Shown piece after piece: positions 16,840 to 24,798 of a stretch of 40,970 bases of DNA (position 1 is the stretch's first letter; each line of letters begins with the position of its first letter). The notes beneath the pieces are model-generated. The model searched no databases, was not told the DNA's origin, and worked only from the letters and a program-made list of their open reading frames with translations. Origin of the DNA: Virgibacillus oceani. Its GTDB lineage: Bacteria > Bacillota > Bacilli > Bacillales > Amphibacillaceae. The stretch is from assembly GCF_014638995.1 (NCBI RefSeq), contig NZ_BMFR01000024.1, positions 1-40,970 on the forward strand. Reading direction: 5' to 3'. The position numbers and the translations under genes were made by a program.

Positions 16840-17661
16840 ATGCTTGATGGGGGATTTGAATTATTGGACCTTCTTAGAATTGGTGTTGATATTGCTCTCG
16901 TCTGGTATGTTTTATATAAATTAATCATGCTGATCAGAGGAACGAAGGCAATACAGCTCCTTAAAGGAATTATTGTAGTTTTGGCTGTGTGGTTGTTAAG
17001 TATTGTGTTTAACCTCCAAACCATTCAGTGGATCACAAGTAGGGCGATAACATGGGGGATACTAATAACTGTAATATTGTTTCAGCCAGAACTTAGAAGG
17101 GCCCTGGAAACGCTTGGTCGGGGAAATATATTTGCCAGAAATACGAAATCGGAAGAGGAAATTCTGGAACAAAGGGTAGAGGCAATCGTGCAGGCTGCAA
17201 ATTATATGGCAAAGCGGCGTATTGGAGCACTGATTACCCTTGAACGTGAAACTGGCATAGGTGATTATGCAGAAACAGGTATACAAATAAATGGCAGTCT
17301 GACACATCAGTTACTTACAAATATATTTACACCAAATACACCATTGCATGATGGCGCTGTTATTATGCGCGGTGATGAAATTGTAGCAGCTGCCTGTTAT
17401 TTACCGCTATCTGAAAGTCCATTTATCTCTAAAGAACTAGGAACAAGACACCGTGCAGCAATGGGGATCAGTGAGGTAACAGATGCTATTACGATTGTGG
17501 TATCAGAGGAAACAGGGAATATTTCCTGTACCAAAAACGGTGAGTTACATAGGGATTTGGATCAAGAGAACTTAAGAGATTTCCTGCGCGAAAATTTATT
17601 GTTAACATTAAAAGCCCCTGAAGGAAAGTTATGGAATAGAAGGGGGAGAAAAAATGGATAA
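16840..17661 (+). CDS. cdaA: Diadenylate cyclase CdaA
   Basis: CdaA makes cyclic di-AMP from two ATP. This messenger controls potassium and osmolyte uptake and cell-wall balance. The 273-residue length equals that of Bacillus subtilis CdaA. Three membrane helices occupy about residues 10-85. The DAC domain has DGA at 171-173 (PLHDGAVI) and RHR at 203-205 (GTRHRAAMG). I prefer ATG 16840, 9 bases after AGAAGGA; a GTG at 16834 lies too close to that site. The gene overlaps cdaR by 8 bases, and glmM follows, the conserved cdaA-cdaR-glmM module whose proteins form a complex. Confidence 0.97.
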   Translation: MLDGGFELLDLLRIGVDIALVWYVLYKLIMLIRGTKAIQLLKGIIVVLAVWLLSIVFNLQTIQWITSRAITWGILITVILFQPELRRALETLGRGNIFARNTKSEEEILEQRVEAIVQAANYMAKRRIGALITLERETGIGDYAETGIQINGSLTHQLLTNIFTPNTPLHDGAVIMRGDEIVAAACYLPLSESPFISKELGTRHRAAMGISEVTDAITIVVSEETGNISCTKNGELHRDLDQENLRDFLRENLLLTLKAPEGKLWNRRGRKNG

Positions 17662-18880
17662 TTGGTTTAAAAGCAAATGGTTTGTCAGAGCTGTTTCTCT
17701 AGCCTTCGCGATAGTACTTTTCATTTTTGTGAATGGTACTATAAATAATGAAGGTGATGATAAACGATTTGAATTACCAGGGACTTCAAGCGACCTGCAG
17801 ACTGTAAAAGATGTGCCAGTAGACATCCGCATTGACAAGAATTTTGTCGTGAGCGGTGTTCCAGAGTTTGTAGACGTTACCTTTGAAGGCTCTGAGAGTG
17901 ATTTGGCAACAACAGTAAAACAAAAAAGCTTTGATATATATGTTGATTTACAAGGTCTTGGTGAAGGAGAGCATTCGGTTGAGATTCAATATGAAGATGT
18001 TCCGGATGATTTGCAGGTATATATTGAGCCAAAGACAATTGATGTTGTAATTGAGGAACGTGCTTCAAAAGAGTTTACTGTTAATGTAGATTATATCAAT
18101 ATGGATCAGCTTCCCGAAGGATATGAAATTGGTGAAGCGGAAGTAAACCCATCGACAGTTACCATAACAAGTTCGAAAAGTGTTGTCGAACAGATTGCAA
18201 TTGTGAAAGTATTTGTCGATGTGAAAGATCTAACTGAACCAATTAATAATCGGGAGGTTCCCGTAAACGTATATGACAGTCAAGGGAACGAATTAAATGT
18301 AAATGTGGAGCCTCAAAATGTTGAGGTGTCTGCAGATGTGGACAACCCAAGCAAGACAGTTCCTGTTAGTGTCGCAACAAAAGGAAAACTGCCAGAAGGT
18401 TATTCATTAACGACCATATCCACTGATACAGAGGAAGTTGAAGTATTTGCGACAAATGAAGTATTAGCAGATATAAAAGAAATTTCCACAAAGGATATTA
18501 ATTTATCGGAAATAACCGAGTCAGGAACAATGGATGTAGGATTGGAATTGCCGGATGGTGCAACGATTCCTGATAAAGAAACGATAGAGGTCACTGTTGA
18601 GCTTGAACAAACAAAGACGATTGAGGATATCCCGGTTGAAGTTCAAAACACGAACGATGGACAAGAAGTATCGTTTGTCGAACCAGAAAGTCCAAGCATG
18701 AATATTACAGCTATTGGCGATCAAAAGGATGTAAGCAAGCTATCTGCTGAGGATGTTACGTTAACTGTAGATGTAGAAGGTTTAAAAAGCGGTGAACATA
18801 CAATTCCAATCACAATAAAAGGTCCAGAAAATATAACATATGAAAGTGAATTTGGAGAGATCACTGTTAGGATTGCTTAA
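17654..18880 (+). CDS. cdaR: CdaA regulator CdaR (YbbR-domain protein)
   Basis: CdaR is a membrane-anchored extracellular regulator of the c-di-AMP synthase. Residues 8-25 form the N-terminal membrane anchor, and the remaining 380 residues carry four YbbR-type repeats, each about 80-90 residues, visible as repeated patterns such as VDVTFEGSESDL, VTITSSKSVVEQI, VEVFATNEVLADI and ITAIGDQKDVSKL. The repeats are acidic. It overlaps cdaA by 8 bases and is therefore coupled to it. The product has 408 residues; family members vary in length. Confidence 0.94.
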   Translation: MDNWFKSKWFVRAVSLAFAIVLFIFVNGTINNEGDDKRFELPGTSSDLQTVKDVPVDIRIDKNFVVSGVPEFVDVTFEGSESDLATTVKQKSFDIYVDLQGLGEGEHSVEIQYEDVPDDLQVYIEPKTIDVVIEERASKEFTVNVDYINMDQLPEGYEIGEAEVNPSTVTITSSKSVVEQIAIVKVFVDVKDLTEPINNREVPVNVYDSQGNELNVNVEPQNVEVSADVDNPSKTVPVSVATKGKLPEGYSLTTISTDTEEVEVFATNEVLADIKEISTKDINLSEITESGTMDVGLELPDGATIPDKETIEVTVELEQTKTIEDIPVEVQNTNDGQEVSFVEPESPSMNITAIGDQKDVSKLSAEDVTLTVDVEGLKSGEHTIPITIKGPENITYESEFGEITVRIA

Positions 18881-18984
18881 CTGCAGCGGTAGAAACGTAA
18901 CTTTAAACATCAGGATCGTTGGTAAAAAGACATTGCTCTCACTTTGTAAGAGTTGGTTAAATGGGAAAGAAGGAGAGATACAAC

Positions 18985-20331
18985 ATGGGTAAATATTTTG
19001 GAACAGACGGTGTTAGAGGAGTTGCCAATAAGGAGTTAACACCTGAATTAGCATTTAAATTAGGACGATTTGGCGGATATGTTTTAACAAAAGAGACGGA
19101 AAAACCAAAAGTGTTAATTGGCAGGGATACACGAATTTCCGGCCACATGCTTGAAGGAGCATTGCTTGCGGGATTGCTGTCGATTGGCGCCGAAGTGATG
19201 CGCCTAGGTGTAATCTCTACACCGGGGGTTGCTTACTTAACTAAAGCAACAAAAGCCGAAGCAGGTGTGATGATTTCTGCTTCTCATAACCCTGTTGAAG
19301 ATAACGGTATTAAATTTTTCGGACCAGACGGTTTTAAACTAACGGATGCACAAGAAGATGAAATTGAGCTGTTGATGGATGGGGAGGATAACCTTCCTCG
19401 ACCAGCCGGTGCTGATCTTGGGCAGGTGAATGACTATTTTGAAGGCGGGCAGAAGTACATATCCTTCCTAAAAGATTCCGTTGACAATGACTTTGCTGGG
19501 TTAAAAATTGCCTTGGATTGTGCGCATGGTGCAACTTCCAGCTTGGCTCAACATTTATTTGCTGATTTAGAAGCGGATATTTATACAATTGGTTCGTCCC
19601 CGGATGGATTGAATATCAATGATGGGGTAGGGTCAACACATCCGGAAACATTACAAGCCTTCGTTATGGAAAAGGATGCCAACATTGGACTTGCATTTGA
19701 TGGTGACGGAGACCGTTTAATCGCTGTTGATGAAAAAGGTAATATTGTTGACGGAGATCAAATCATGTACATTTGCGCAAAGTATATGAATGAGAAAGGA
19801 TTCTTGCGCCATAATACAGTTGTTTCAACGGTTATGAGTAACATTGGTTTCTATAAAGCGTTAGAAGCTAATGGAATGCGCAGTGACAAAACAGCTGTTG
19901 GTGACCGCTATGTAATGGAAGAAATGCGAAATGGCGGATATAATCTTGGCGGAGAACAATCTGGCCATATTATTTTCCTTGATTATAATACAACCGGAGA
20001 TGGCATGTTATCAGCGCTTCAGTTAGTAAATGTAATGAAAGAAACTGGAAAGCCATTATCCGAGCTAGCTGGAGAGATGGAAATTTATCCGCAGGTGCTG
20101 AAAAACGTAAGGGTAACTGATAAGCAAAAAGCATTGTCCAGCCCGGAAATACAAGCGGCAATCAATTCAGTTGAAAAGGAAATGGCTGGTCAAGGACGTG
20201 TTCTTGTCCGCCCATCTGGAACAGAGCCGTTAGTTCGTGTAATGGTGGAAGCAGAAACAAAGGAAGATTGTGAACGCTATGTAGATCAGGTTGTGAAGGT
20301 TATTGATGATTTACTGGGGATGAAGGAATAA
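18985..20331 (+). CDS. glmM: Phosphoglucosamine mutase
   Basis: GlmM converts glucosamine-6-phosphate to glucosamine-1-phosphate for UDP-GlcNAc and peptidoglycan synthesis. The 448-residue sequence starts [20 protein letters not shown], as is standard. The active-site phosphoserine is Ser100 in ISASHNP, the metal loop is FDGDGDR, and the phosphate-binding loop near the end is [13 protein letters not shown] chose ATG 18985 (GGAG 9 bases upstream) over ATG 18961, because all homologues begin at this Met. It is the last gene of the cdaA-cdaR-glmM unit and is closed by a strong terminator. Confidence 0.97.
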   Translation: MGKYFGTDGVRGVANKELTPELAFKLGRFGGYVLTKETEKPKVLIGRDTRISGHMLEGALLAGLLSIGAEVMRLGVISTPGVAYLTKATKAEAGVMISASHNPVEDNGIKFFGPDGFKLTDAQEDEIELLMDGEDNLPRPAGADLGQVNDYFEGGQKYISFLKDSVDNDFAGLKIALDCAHGATSSLAQHLFADLEADIYTIGSSPDGLNINDGVGSTHPETLQAFVMEKDANIGLAFDGDGDRLIAVDEKGNIVDGDQIMYICAKYMNEKGFLRHNTVVSTVMSNIGFYKALEANGMRSDKTAVGDRYVMEEMRNGGYNLGGEQSGHIIFLDYNTTGDGMLSALQLVNVMKETGKPLSELAGEMEIYPQVLKNVRVTDKQKALSSPEIQAAINSVEKEMAGQGRVLVRPSGTEPLVRVMVEAETKEDCERYVDQVVKVIDDLLGMKE

Positions 20332-20340
20332 ATTCGGAAT

Positions 20341-20374
20341 AAACTGCCCTTATCGTTATAAGGGCAGTTTTTTT
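20341..20374 (+). terminator. Terminator after glmM
   Basis: AAACTGCCCTTAT (20341-20353) pairs with ATAAGGGCAGTTT around a short loop, followed by T residues. It separates glmM from the haem cassette. Confidence 0.93.
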
Positions 20375-20398
20375 GTAAGCAAGGAGGAATGGGTCGGC

Positions 20399-21073
20399 TT
20401 GATTACGATATTAATAGTTGATGATGATGTACATATTCGAGAATTATTACGATTTTATTTGCGGAAAGAAGGCTACAATATAATAGAGGCTGCCGATGGT
20501 CTAGATGCTTCAGGTCTTTTGGAAAAGGAACATATTCATCTGGCAATTGTCGATGTAATGATGCCAAATATGGATGGTTATCAGCTTTGTGAAGAAATTC
20601 GTACTGTTTATGATATTCCCGTTATTATGCTTACTGCAAAGGGTGAAGTCACAGACAAGGAAAAAGCCTATCTAGCAGGTACGGACGATTATGTCGTCAA
20701 ACCATTTGAGCCAAAAGAGATCTTATTTCGTATAAAGGCGCTGCTCAGAAGGTTTCGAATGATTAATGAGGAAATAATCAAGTTAGGTAATACTGTAATT
20801 AATCGCAACAGCTATGAAGTTCAATCACAAGGAAAAACGTTAATCCTGCCTCTGAAGGAATTTGAATTATTAGCCCAATTGGCAAGCTATCCAAATCGCA
20901 TATTCTCCAGGGAACAATTGATTGAGCTTGTTTGGGGCAATGATTATGAAGGAAACGACCGGACTGTTGATGTTCATATTAAACGACTTCGTGAACGCTT
21001 TGCAGGAAATACAAAGGATTTTACCATTCTGACAGTCAGAGGAATGGGTTATAAACTGGAATTAGCTGATTAA
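20399..21073 (+). CDS. hssR: HssR-like response regulator
   Basis: This OmpR-type regulator has a receiver with VDDD at 7-10, phospho-acceptor Asp52 in VDVMMPNMDG, and Lys in YVVKPFEPKE. The winged helix includes SREQLIELVWGNDYEGNDRTVDVHIKRLR. Phrases such as DKEKAYLAGTDDYVVKPFE fit HssR, the haem-stress regulator of Staphylococcus aureus, and the neighbours HssS, HrtB and HrtA confirm the assignment. The start is TTG; AAGGAGG lies 11 bases upstream, and no other start fits the frame. Direct repeats resembling HssR boxes lie before hssS and before hrtB. Confidence 0.9.
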   Translation: MITILIVDDDVHIRELLRFYLRKEGYNIIEAADGLDASGLLEKEHIHLAIVDVMMPNMDGYQLCEEIRTVYDIPVIMLTAKGEVTDKEKAYLAGTDDYVVKPFEPKEILFRIKALLRRFRMINEEIIKLGNTVINRNSYEVQSQGKTLILPLKEFELLAQLASYPNRIFSREQLIELVWGNDYEGNDRTVDVHIKRLRERFAGNTKDFTILTVRGMGYKLELAD

Positions 21074-21091
21074 GCATGGTTGTAATTACAT

Positions 21092-21111
21092 GTTCATCTT
21101 CTGTTCATAAA
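21092..21111 (+). promoter_or_regulatory. Candidate HssR box upstream of hssS
   Basis: GTTCATCTT and GTTCATAAA are direct repeats separated by CT. They match the known HssR repeat (GTTCATATT, two bases, GTTCATATT) in most positions. The site lies 70 bases before hssS and suggests that the kinase gene has its own feedback promoter. Confidence 0.6.
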
Positions 21112-21131
21112 TGAAACATACACTTAAACTG

Positions 21132-21160
21132 AAAGCGGCCGTTAATTGGTCGCTTTTTAT
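21132..21160 (+). terminator. Terminator-like hairpin between hssR and hssS
   Basis: AAGCGGCC (21133-21140) pairs with GGTCGCTT (with one G-U pair), followed by TTTATA. It lies between the candidate HssR box and hssS. It may end the hssR transcript or attenuate hssS. Confidence 0.65.
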
Positions 21161-21180
21161 ATAAAGGCTCGGAGGAAGTT

Positions 21181-22560
21181 ATGATGAAAACCTTGTATGT
21201 AAGAATTATTGTTACAACAATGATTATTATGATCAGTAGTGCTTTAATAGCATTTGTCATTTCAAATGTATATTATCACTATTACTTAAAGCCAAAGAAT
21301 GATCAAAAAATAACTCAAATTGCAACGAATATTGTGGACATTTATAAACATAACAATAATGAACGAATCGAGAATTATTTAGGGCAAATGACAGACTTGG
21401 GTTACACATTCTATCTTGTTGACGAAGCTGGAAATGAAACGCATATTGGTATGAAATTTGATGACGAATCGATTGAGCATGAAAAGGTAGTCGATGTGCT
21501 AAATGGAAAAACGTATCACGGAATTGCTAATTACCCGTGGAAACTATTTATTACTGGTTTTTTTAGTAATGAATTAAAAAATACTGTCGGGGTTCCAATT
21601 ACCATCGATGGAGAAAATCATGCACTGTTTGTACGGGCAAATACACAGCAGCAATTTGGAGAAATTCGAAAGCTTCTAGCCATATTGCTTGTGCTGCTGT
21701 TGTGCATCAGCTTTATATTAGTGTTATTGAGTACACGTTATATTGTGAAACCAATCCGAACACTGACAGAGGCAACAAAAAAAGTTGCTGGAGGAAATTA
21801 CCATTTAAAATTACCGGTTAAACGACAAGACGAAATAGGAGATTTGGCAAACCATTTTTCACAAATGAGTAACAGCTTAGAAAAAGTAGAAGAGAAGCGC
21901 CAGGAGTTTGTTTCAAATGTATCACATGAAATTCAGTCTCCATTGACTTCGATTCAAGGTTTTTCCCAGACATTAAGACAGGAGAATCTATCGGAGAATG
22001 AGCGTATTCAATATTTAGAGATAATTGAAAAGGAAACAAAGCGACTTTCTTTGTTAAGTAAACAGTTACTTACTTTATCTGTGCTGGATAAGGATTTAAA
22101 AACGGAAACACTTTTGTTTAGTCTGACAGATCAGATTAAAGAAGTAGTTTTAACAACACAATGGCAGTGGCGGGAAAAGGAACAAGCCATTGAAATGGAG
22201 CTTGATAGCGCGAATGTCTTTGGCGATCAGAAATTACTGCATCAAGTATGGATGAACTTACTTGCAAATGCAATTCGCTACACAAATCCAGGTGGCACGA
22301 TAACGATTAAAGCAAATGAGGACAGGGAGGGTGTGCACGTAGTATTCTCAGATACGGGAATAGGGATTGAAAGCACCGATCTTCCTAATCTGTTTGATCG
22401 CTTTTATAAAGCGGATAAGTCACGTAATAGAGCAGACTCAAGTACAGGACTTGGATTAGCAATCGTTAAAAAAATAATTGAGTTGCATGATGGAACAATT
22501 ATGGTTGAAAGTGAACCTGGAAAGGGATCGGAATTCCGCGTGTTTTTGCCTAAACCGTAA
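21181..22560 (+). CDS. hssS: HssS-like sensor histidine kinase
   Basis: HssS detects haem overload at the membrane and phosphorylates HssR. The 459-residue protein aligns from its first residue with the S. aureus kinase (MMKTLYVRI against MFKTLYARI). Shared features are two membrane helices (about 9-32 and 160-182), an outer sensor region with YHGIANYPWKLFITGFF and NTVGV, a HAMP linker, and His249 in VSHEIQSPLTSI. The ATPase domain has NLLANAIRYTNPGG and STGLGLAIVKKIIELH. GGAGG lies 5 bases before ATG 21181; a second ATG at 21184 is equally possible. Confidence 0.92.
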   Translation: MMKTLYVRIIVTTMIIMISSALIAFVISNVYYHYYLKPKNDQKITQIATNIVDIYKHNNNERIENYLGQMTDLGYTFYLVDEAGNETHIGMKFDDESIEHEKVVDVLNGKTYHGIANYPWKLFITGFFSNELKNTVGVPITIDGENHALFVRANTQQQFGEIRKLLAILLVLLLCISFILVLLSTRYIVKPIRTLTEATKKVAGGNYHLKLPVKRQDEIGDLANHFSQMSNSLEKVEEKRQEFVSNVSHEIQSPLTSIQGFSQTLRQENLSENERIQYLEIIEKETKRLSLLSKQLLTLSVLDKDLKTETLLFSLTDQIKEVVLTTQWQWREKEQAIEMELDSANVFGDQKLLHQVWMNLLANAIRYTNPGGTITIKANEDREGVHVVFSDTGIGIESTDLPNLFDRFYKADKSRNRADSSTGLGLAIVKKIIELHDGTIMVESEPGKGSEFRVFLPKP

Positions 22561-22566
22561 CCACCT

Positions 22567-22586
22567 GTTCATATTCCATTCATATT
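22567..22586 (+). promoter_or_regulatory. HssR box upstream of hrtB
   Basis: GTTCATATT (22567-22575), CC, then ATTCATATT (22578-22586) match the direct repeat described for HssR in S. aureus with one base different. The site ends 45 bases before hrtB, with TATAGA (22605-22610) as a likely -10 element. Phospho-HssR is therefore expected to activate hrtBA here. Confidence 0.8.
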
Positions 22587-22631
22587 CGTCCTTTATAGTA
22601 AAGGTATAGAAAAGGAATGGAGGTAATCACG

Positions 22632-23732
22632 ATGTTTTTGGCATTACGTGAATTAAAATATGCAAAGTTACGTTATGCGTTAATAGGGCTTATTATGGTT
22701 CTGATTGCGGGTTTAATTTTCATCATTTCAGGGTTGACGAAAGGACTTGCTGCAGACAATGCATCTTCTATTCAAAATTTACAAGCGGATTACCTTGTGC
22801 TTGAAGATAGTATTGAACAGCAATTAAATCGTTCATCCATTCCAGCATTGGCGGGGGATGATATAAAAAATATAGATGGAGTAAAAGATGCAAGCCCACT
22901 GACATTGCAAATGATGTCAGTTGGATTTCATGGTTCCGAACAGAAACTCGATGTTGCAATGTTCGCAACTGAAGCGAATGGTATGCTTGTTCCACCTGTT
23001 GCAGAAGGAAATGGTTTAGATCAAGACAACGGAATTCTTATTGATAGCTCGTTAAAACGTGAGGGTGTAAAAATCGGTGACACGTTAACTGCAGGAAATA
23101 ATAATACAGAATTGATTGTCAAAGGGTTTGTTGAAGGACAGCGTTATAGCCATACTCCTGTCGTTTTTATTTCCGAGGAAATATTTTATCAAATGATGGG
23201 GAATAATGACGATTCAGCAAATATGGTAAATGCAATTGCGCTGAATTTTGACGAAACAAATGGCGATGCAATTCAATCTAAACTATCAGATGATTTTGTA
23301 CTAACAAGTAAAGAGGAAGTACTTACTAATGTTCCGAGCTATTCTCAGGAACAGGCATCACTGACAATGATGATCGTATTCCTGTTTGTTATATCTTCGT
23401 TTGTACTTGCTGCATTCTTTTATGTCATTACATTACAAAAACGTGATCAATTTGGAGTATTAAAAGCATTGGGAGCTAGAACAATGTACTTAATACGCAG
23501 TTTAGTTGGCCAAGTACTTTTTCTCTCCGTAATATGTATCGGGTTAGGAATACTTGTGACATATGGGATTAAACTGGCACTACCAGCTGGCATTCCGTTT
23601 CAATTAACAGCAGAGGGTATGATGCAATATTCATTGTTAATTTTAACGATGGCAGTTATTGGTTCACTGCTATCGCTATTTCAAATTGCAAAAATTGATC
23701 CAGTTGAAGCAATTGAGGGGGGAGCAAATTGA
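22632..23732 (+). CDS. hrtB: HrtB-like haem efflux ABC permease (FtsX/MacB type)
   Basis: HrtB is the membrane part of an exporter that relieves haem toxicity. The 366-residue protein has one helix near the N terminus (about 15-37), a large outer domain (about 40-250), and three helices in the last 120 residues (about 250-273, 297-319, 333-355). Phrases such as RYALIGLIMVLIAGLIFIIS, SLTMMIVFLFVIS, AAFFYVITLQK and KALGA fit HrtB. I chose ATG 22632, since GGAGGT lies 7 bases upstream, over ATG 22617. The stop overlaps the hrtA start (TTGA). Gene order hssR-hssS-hrtB-hrtA on one strand differs from S. aureus, where the two pairs diverge. Confidence 0.9.
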   Translation: MFLALRELKYAKLRYALIGLIMVLIAGLIFIISGLTKGLAADNASSIQNLQADYLVLEDSIEQQLNRSSIPALAGDDIKNIDGVKDASPLTLQMMSVGFHGSEQKLDVAMFATEANGMLVPPVAEGNGLDQDNGILIDSSLKREGVKIGDTLTAGNNNTELIVKGFVEGQRYSHTPVVFISEEIFYQMMGNNDDSANMVNAIALNFDETNGDAIQSKLSDDFVLTSKEEVLTNVPSYSQEQASLTMMIVFLFVISSFVLAAFFYVITLQKRDQFGVLKALGARTMYLIRSLVGQVLFLSVICIGLGILVTYGIKLALPAGIPFQLTAEGMMQYSLLILTMAVIGSLLSLFQIAKIDPVEAIEGGAN

Positions 23733-24397
23733 GTTATACACTTAAATTGGCAAAAATCTCAAAGGTATATAAAGATGGCCCAAAGGAATTTAAGGCACTA
23801 GATTCAATTTCATTAAATGTAAAGGCTGGTGAGTTTGTTGCTGTGATTGGACCATCAGGGTCAGGAAAGAGTACATTGCTATCCATTGCAGGGGCATTGT
23901 TATCACCGACAAGCGGGACAATTGCAATAGATGGTGAGGATTTATCGGAGCTTACCCAAAAACAGATTACAGCACTGCGATTGAAAAAGTTAGGATTTGT
24001 ATTTCAGGCGGCTAATCTTATTCCGTATTTAAAAGTTCGTGATCAATTAGGGCTTATAGGGAAGCTTGCGAAAAACAAAAGGGCATTCACAAAACAGCAG
24101 TAGCTTCTGAAGGACTTTGGTTTAGATGAACGGATGGAGCACTATCCAAATGAACTTTCCGGGGGACAGCGGCAGCGTGTAGCGATAGCCCGTGCGCTGA
24201 TAAACGACCCAAAACTGATTTTTGCAGACGAGCCGACAGCAAGTCTTGATTCCAAGCGTGGTCGTGAAGTGGTGGAGATGCTTGCTGACGAAATAAAATC
24301 CCGTGGAAAGTCAGGAATTATGGTTACGCATGATGAGCGTGTGCTTGATTTGTGTGACAGGGTGATTGAAATTAGAGACGGGAAATTGGTCAGCTAG
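23729..24397 (+). pseudogene. hrtA: HrtA-like ABC ATPase interrupted by an in-frame UAG
   Basis: HrtA powers haem export by HrtB. The reading frame holds Walker A (GPSGSGKST, residues 41-49), the Q loop (VFQAANLIPYL), then a TAG at 24101-24103 (codon 125). The same frame goes on without a shift through LSGGQRQRVAIARAL, Walker B with FADEPTASLD and the H loop VTHDE, to a normal end at 222 codons. So one nonsense codon splits an otherwise intact gene. The second part has an ATG at 24134 but no Walker A, so neither part alone can work. The start is TTG with AGGGGGGAG upstream. Suppression, a recent mutation or a sequence error are all possible. Confidence 0.9.
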
Positions 24398-24401
24398 ATT
24401 T

Positions 24402-24443
24402 AAATGTGCCGGGAAGTATCATTACTTCCCGGCACATTTTTTT
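24402..24443. terminator. Strong terminator after hrtA, bidirectional
   Basis: A perfect 17-bp stem (24402-24418 with 24423-24439) surrounds the loop TCAT and is followed by seven T residues. Preceding A residues let it also end the minus-strand gene at 24455-24664. Confidence 0.95.
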
Positions 24444-24454
24444 CGTTGTTCGTG

Positions 24455-24664
24455 CTATGAGTTGTTGAATGCTTGTGCTATTTCCTTTTCCGCTAATTCC
24501 TCATTAGCGGATTCCAATTTTTTGTGTTCATCTACCGAATCTCCAGCAAAATTATCCTCTGACTGAAAGGGATGATTGGCATTTAAGCCATTATGAATTC
24601 CAATTTCCCCATCGGTATTTGCCTTTGTTGGAATTGGGAATTTCTTTTTGGGCATGTCCTTCAT
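24455..24664 (-). CDS. Small hydrophilic protein of unknown function
   Basis: The 69-residue product is acidic and has no membrane segment: MKDMPKKKFPIPTKANTDGE, later SVDEHKKLESANEELAEKEI, which could be a short helix. I do not recognise it with certainty; the composition recalls small spore-associated or stress proteins of Bacillaceae. GAGGTG lies 6 bases before ATG (24664), which decides the start over an upstream GTG at 24673. It converges on hrtA across the shared hairpin. Confidence 0.65.
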   Translation of the reverse strand: MKDMPKKKFPIPTKANTDGEIGIHNGLNANHPFQSEDNFAGDSVDEHKKLESANEELAEKEIAQAFNNS

Positions 24665-24798
24665 TAGCTTCACCTCACAAATAGTTTGTGTTTACAAATC
24701 TTAATTATGATTTTTTCCTATCATCCTGTCATAAAATAAGATATAATTTAATTATCATACAATGTAGACTATTCAAAAATTAAATTAGGGGGAATATG

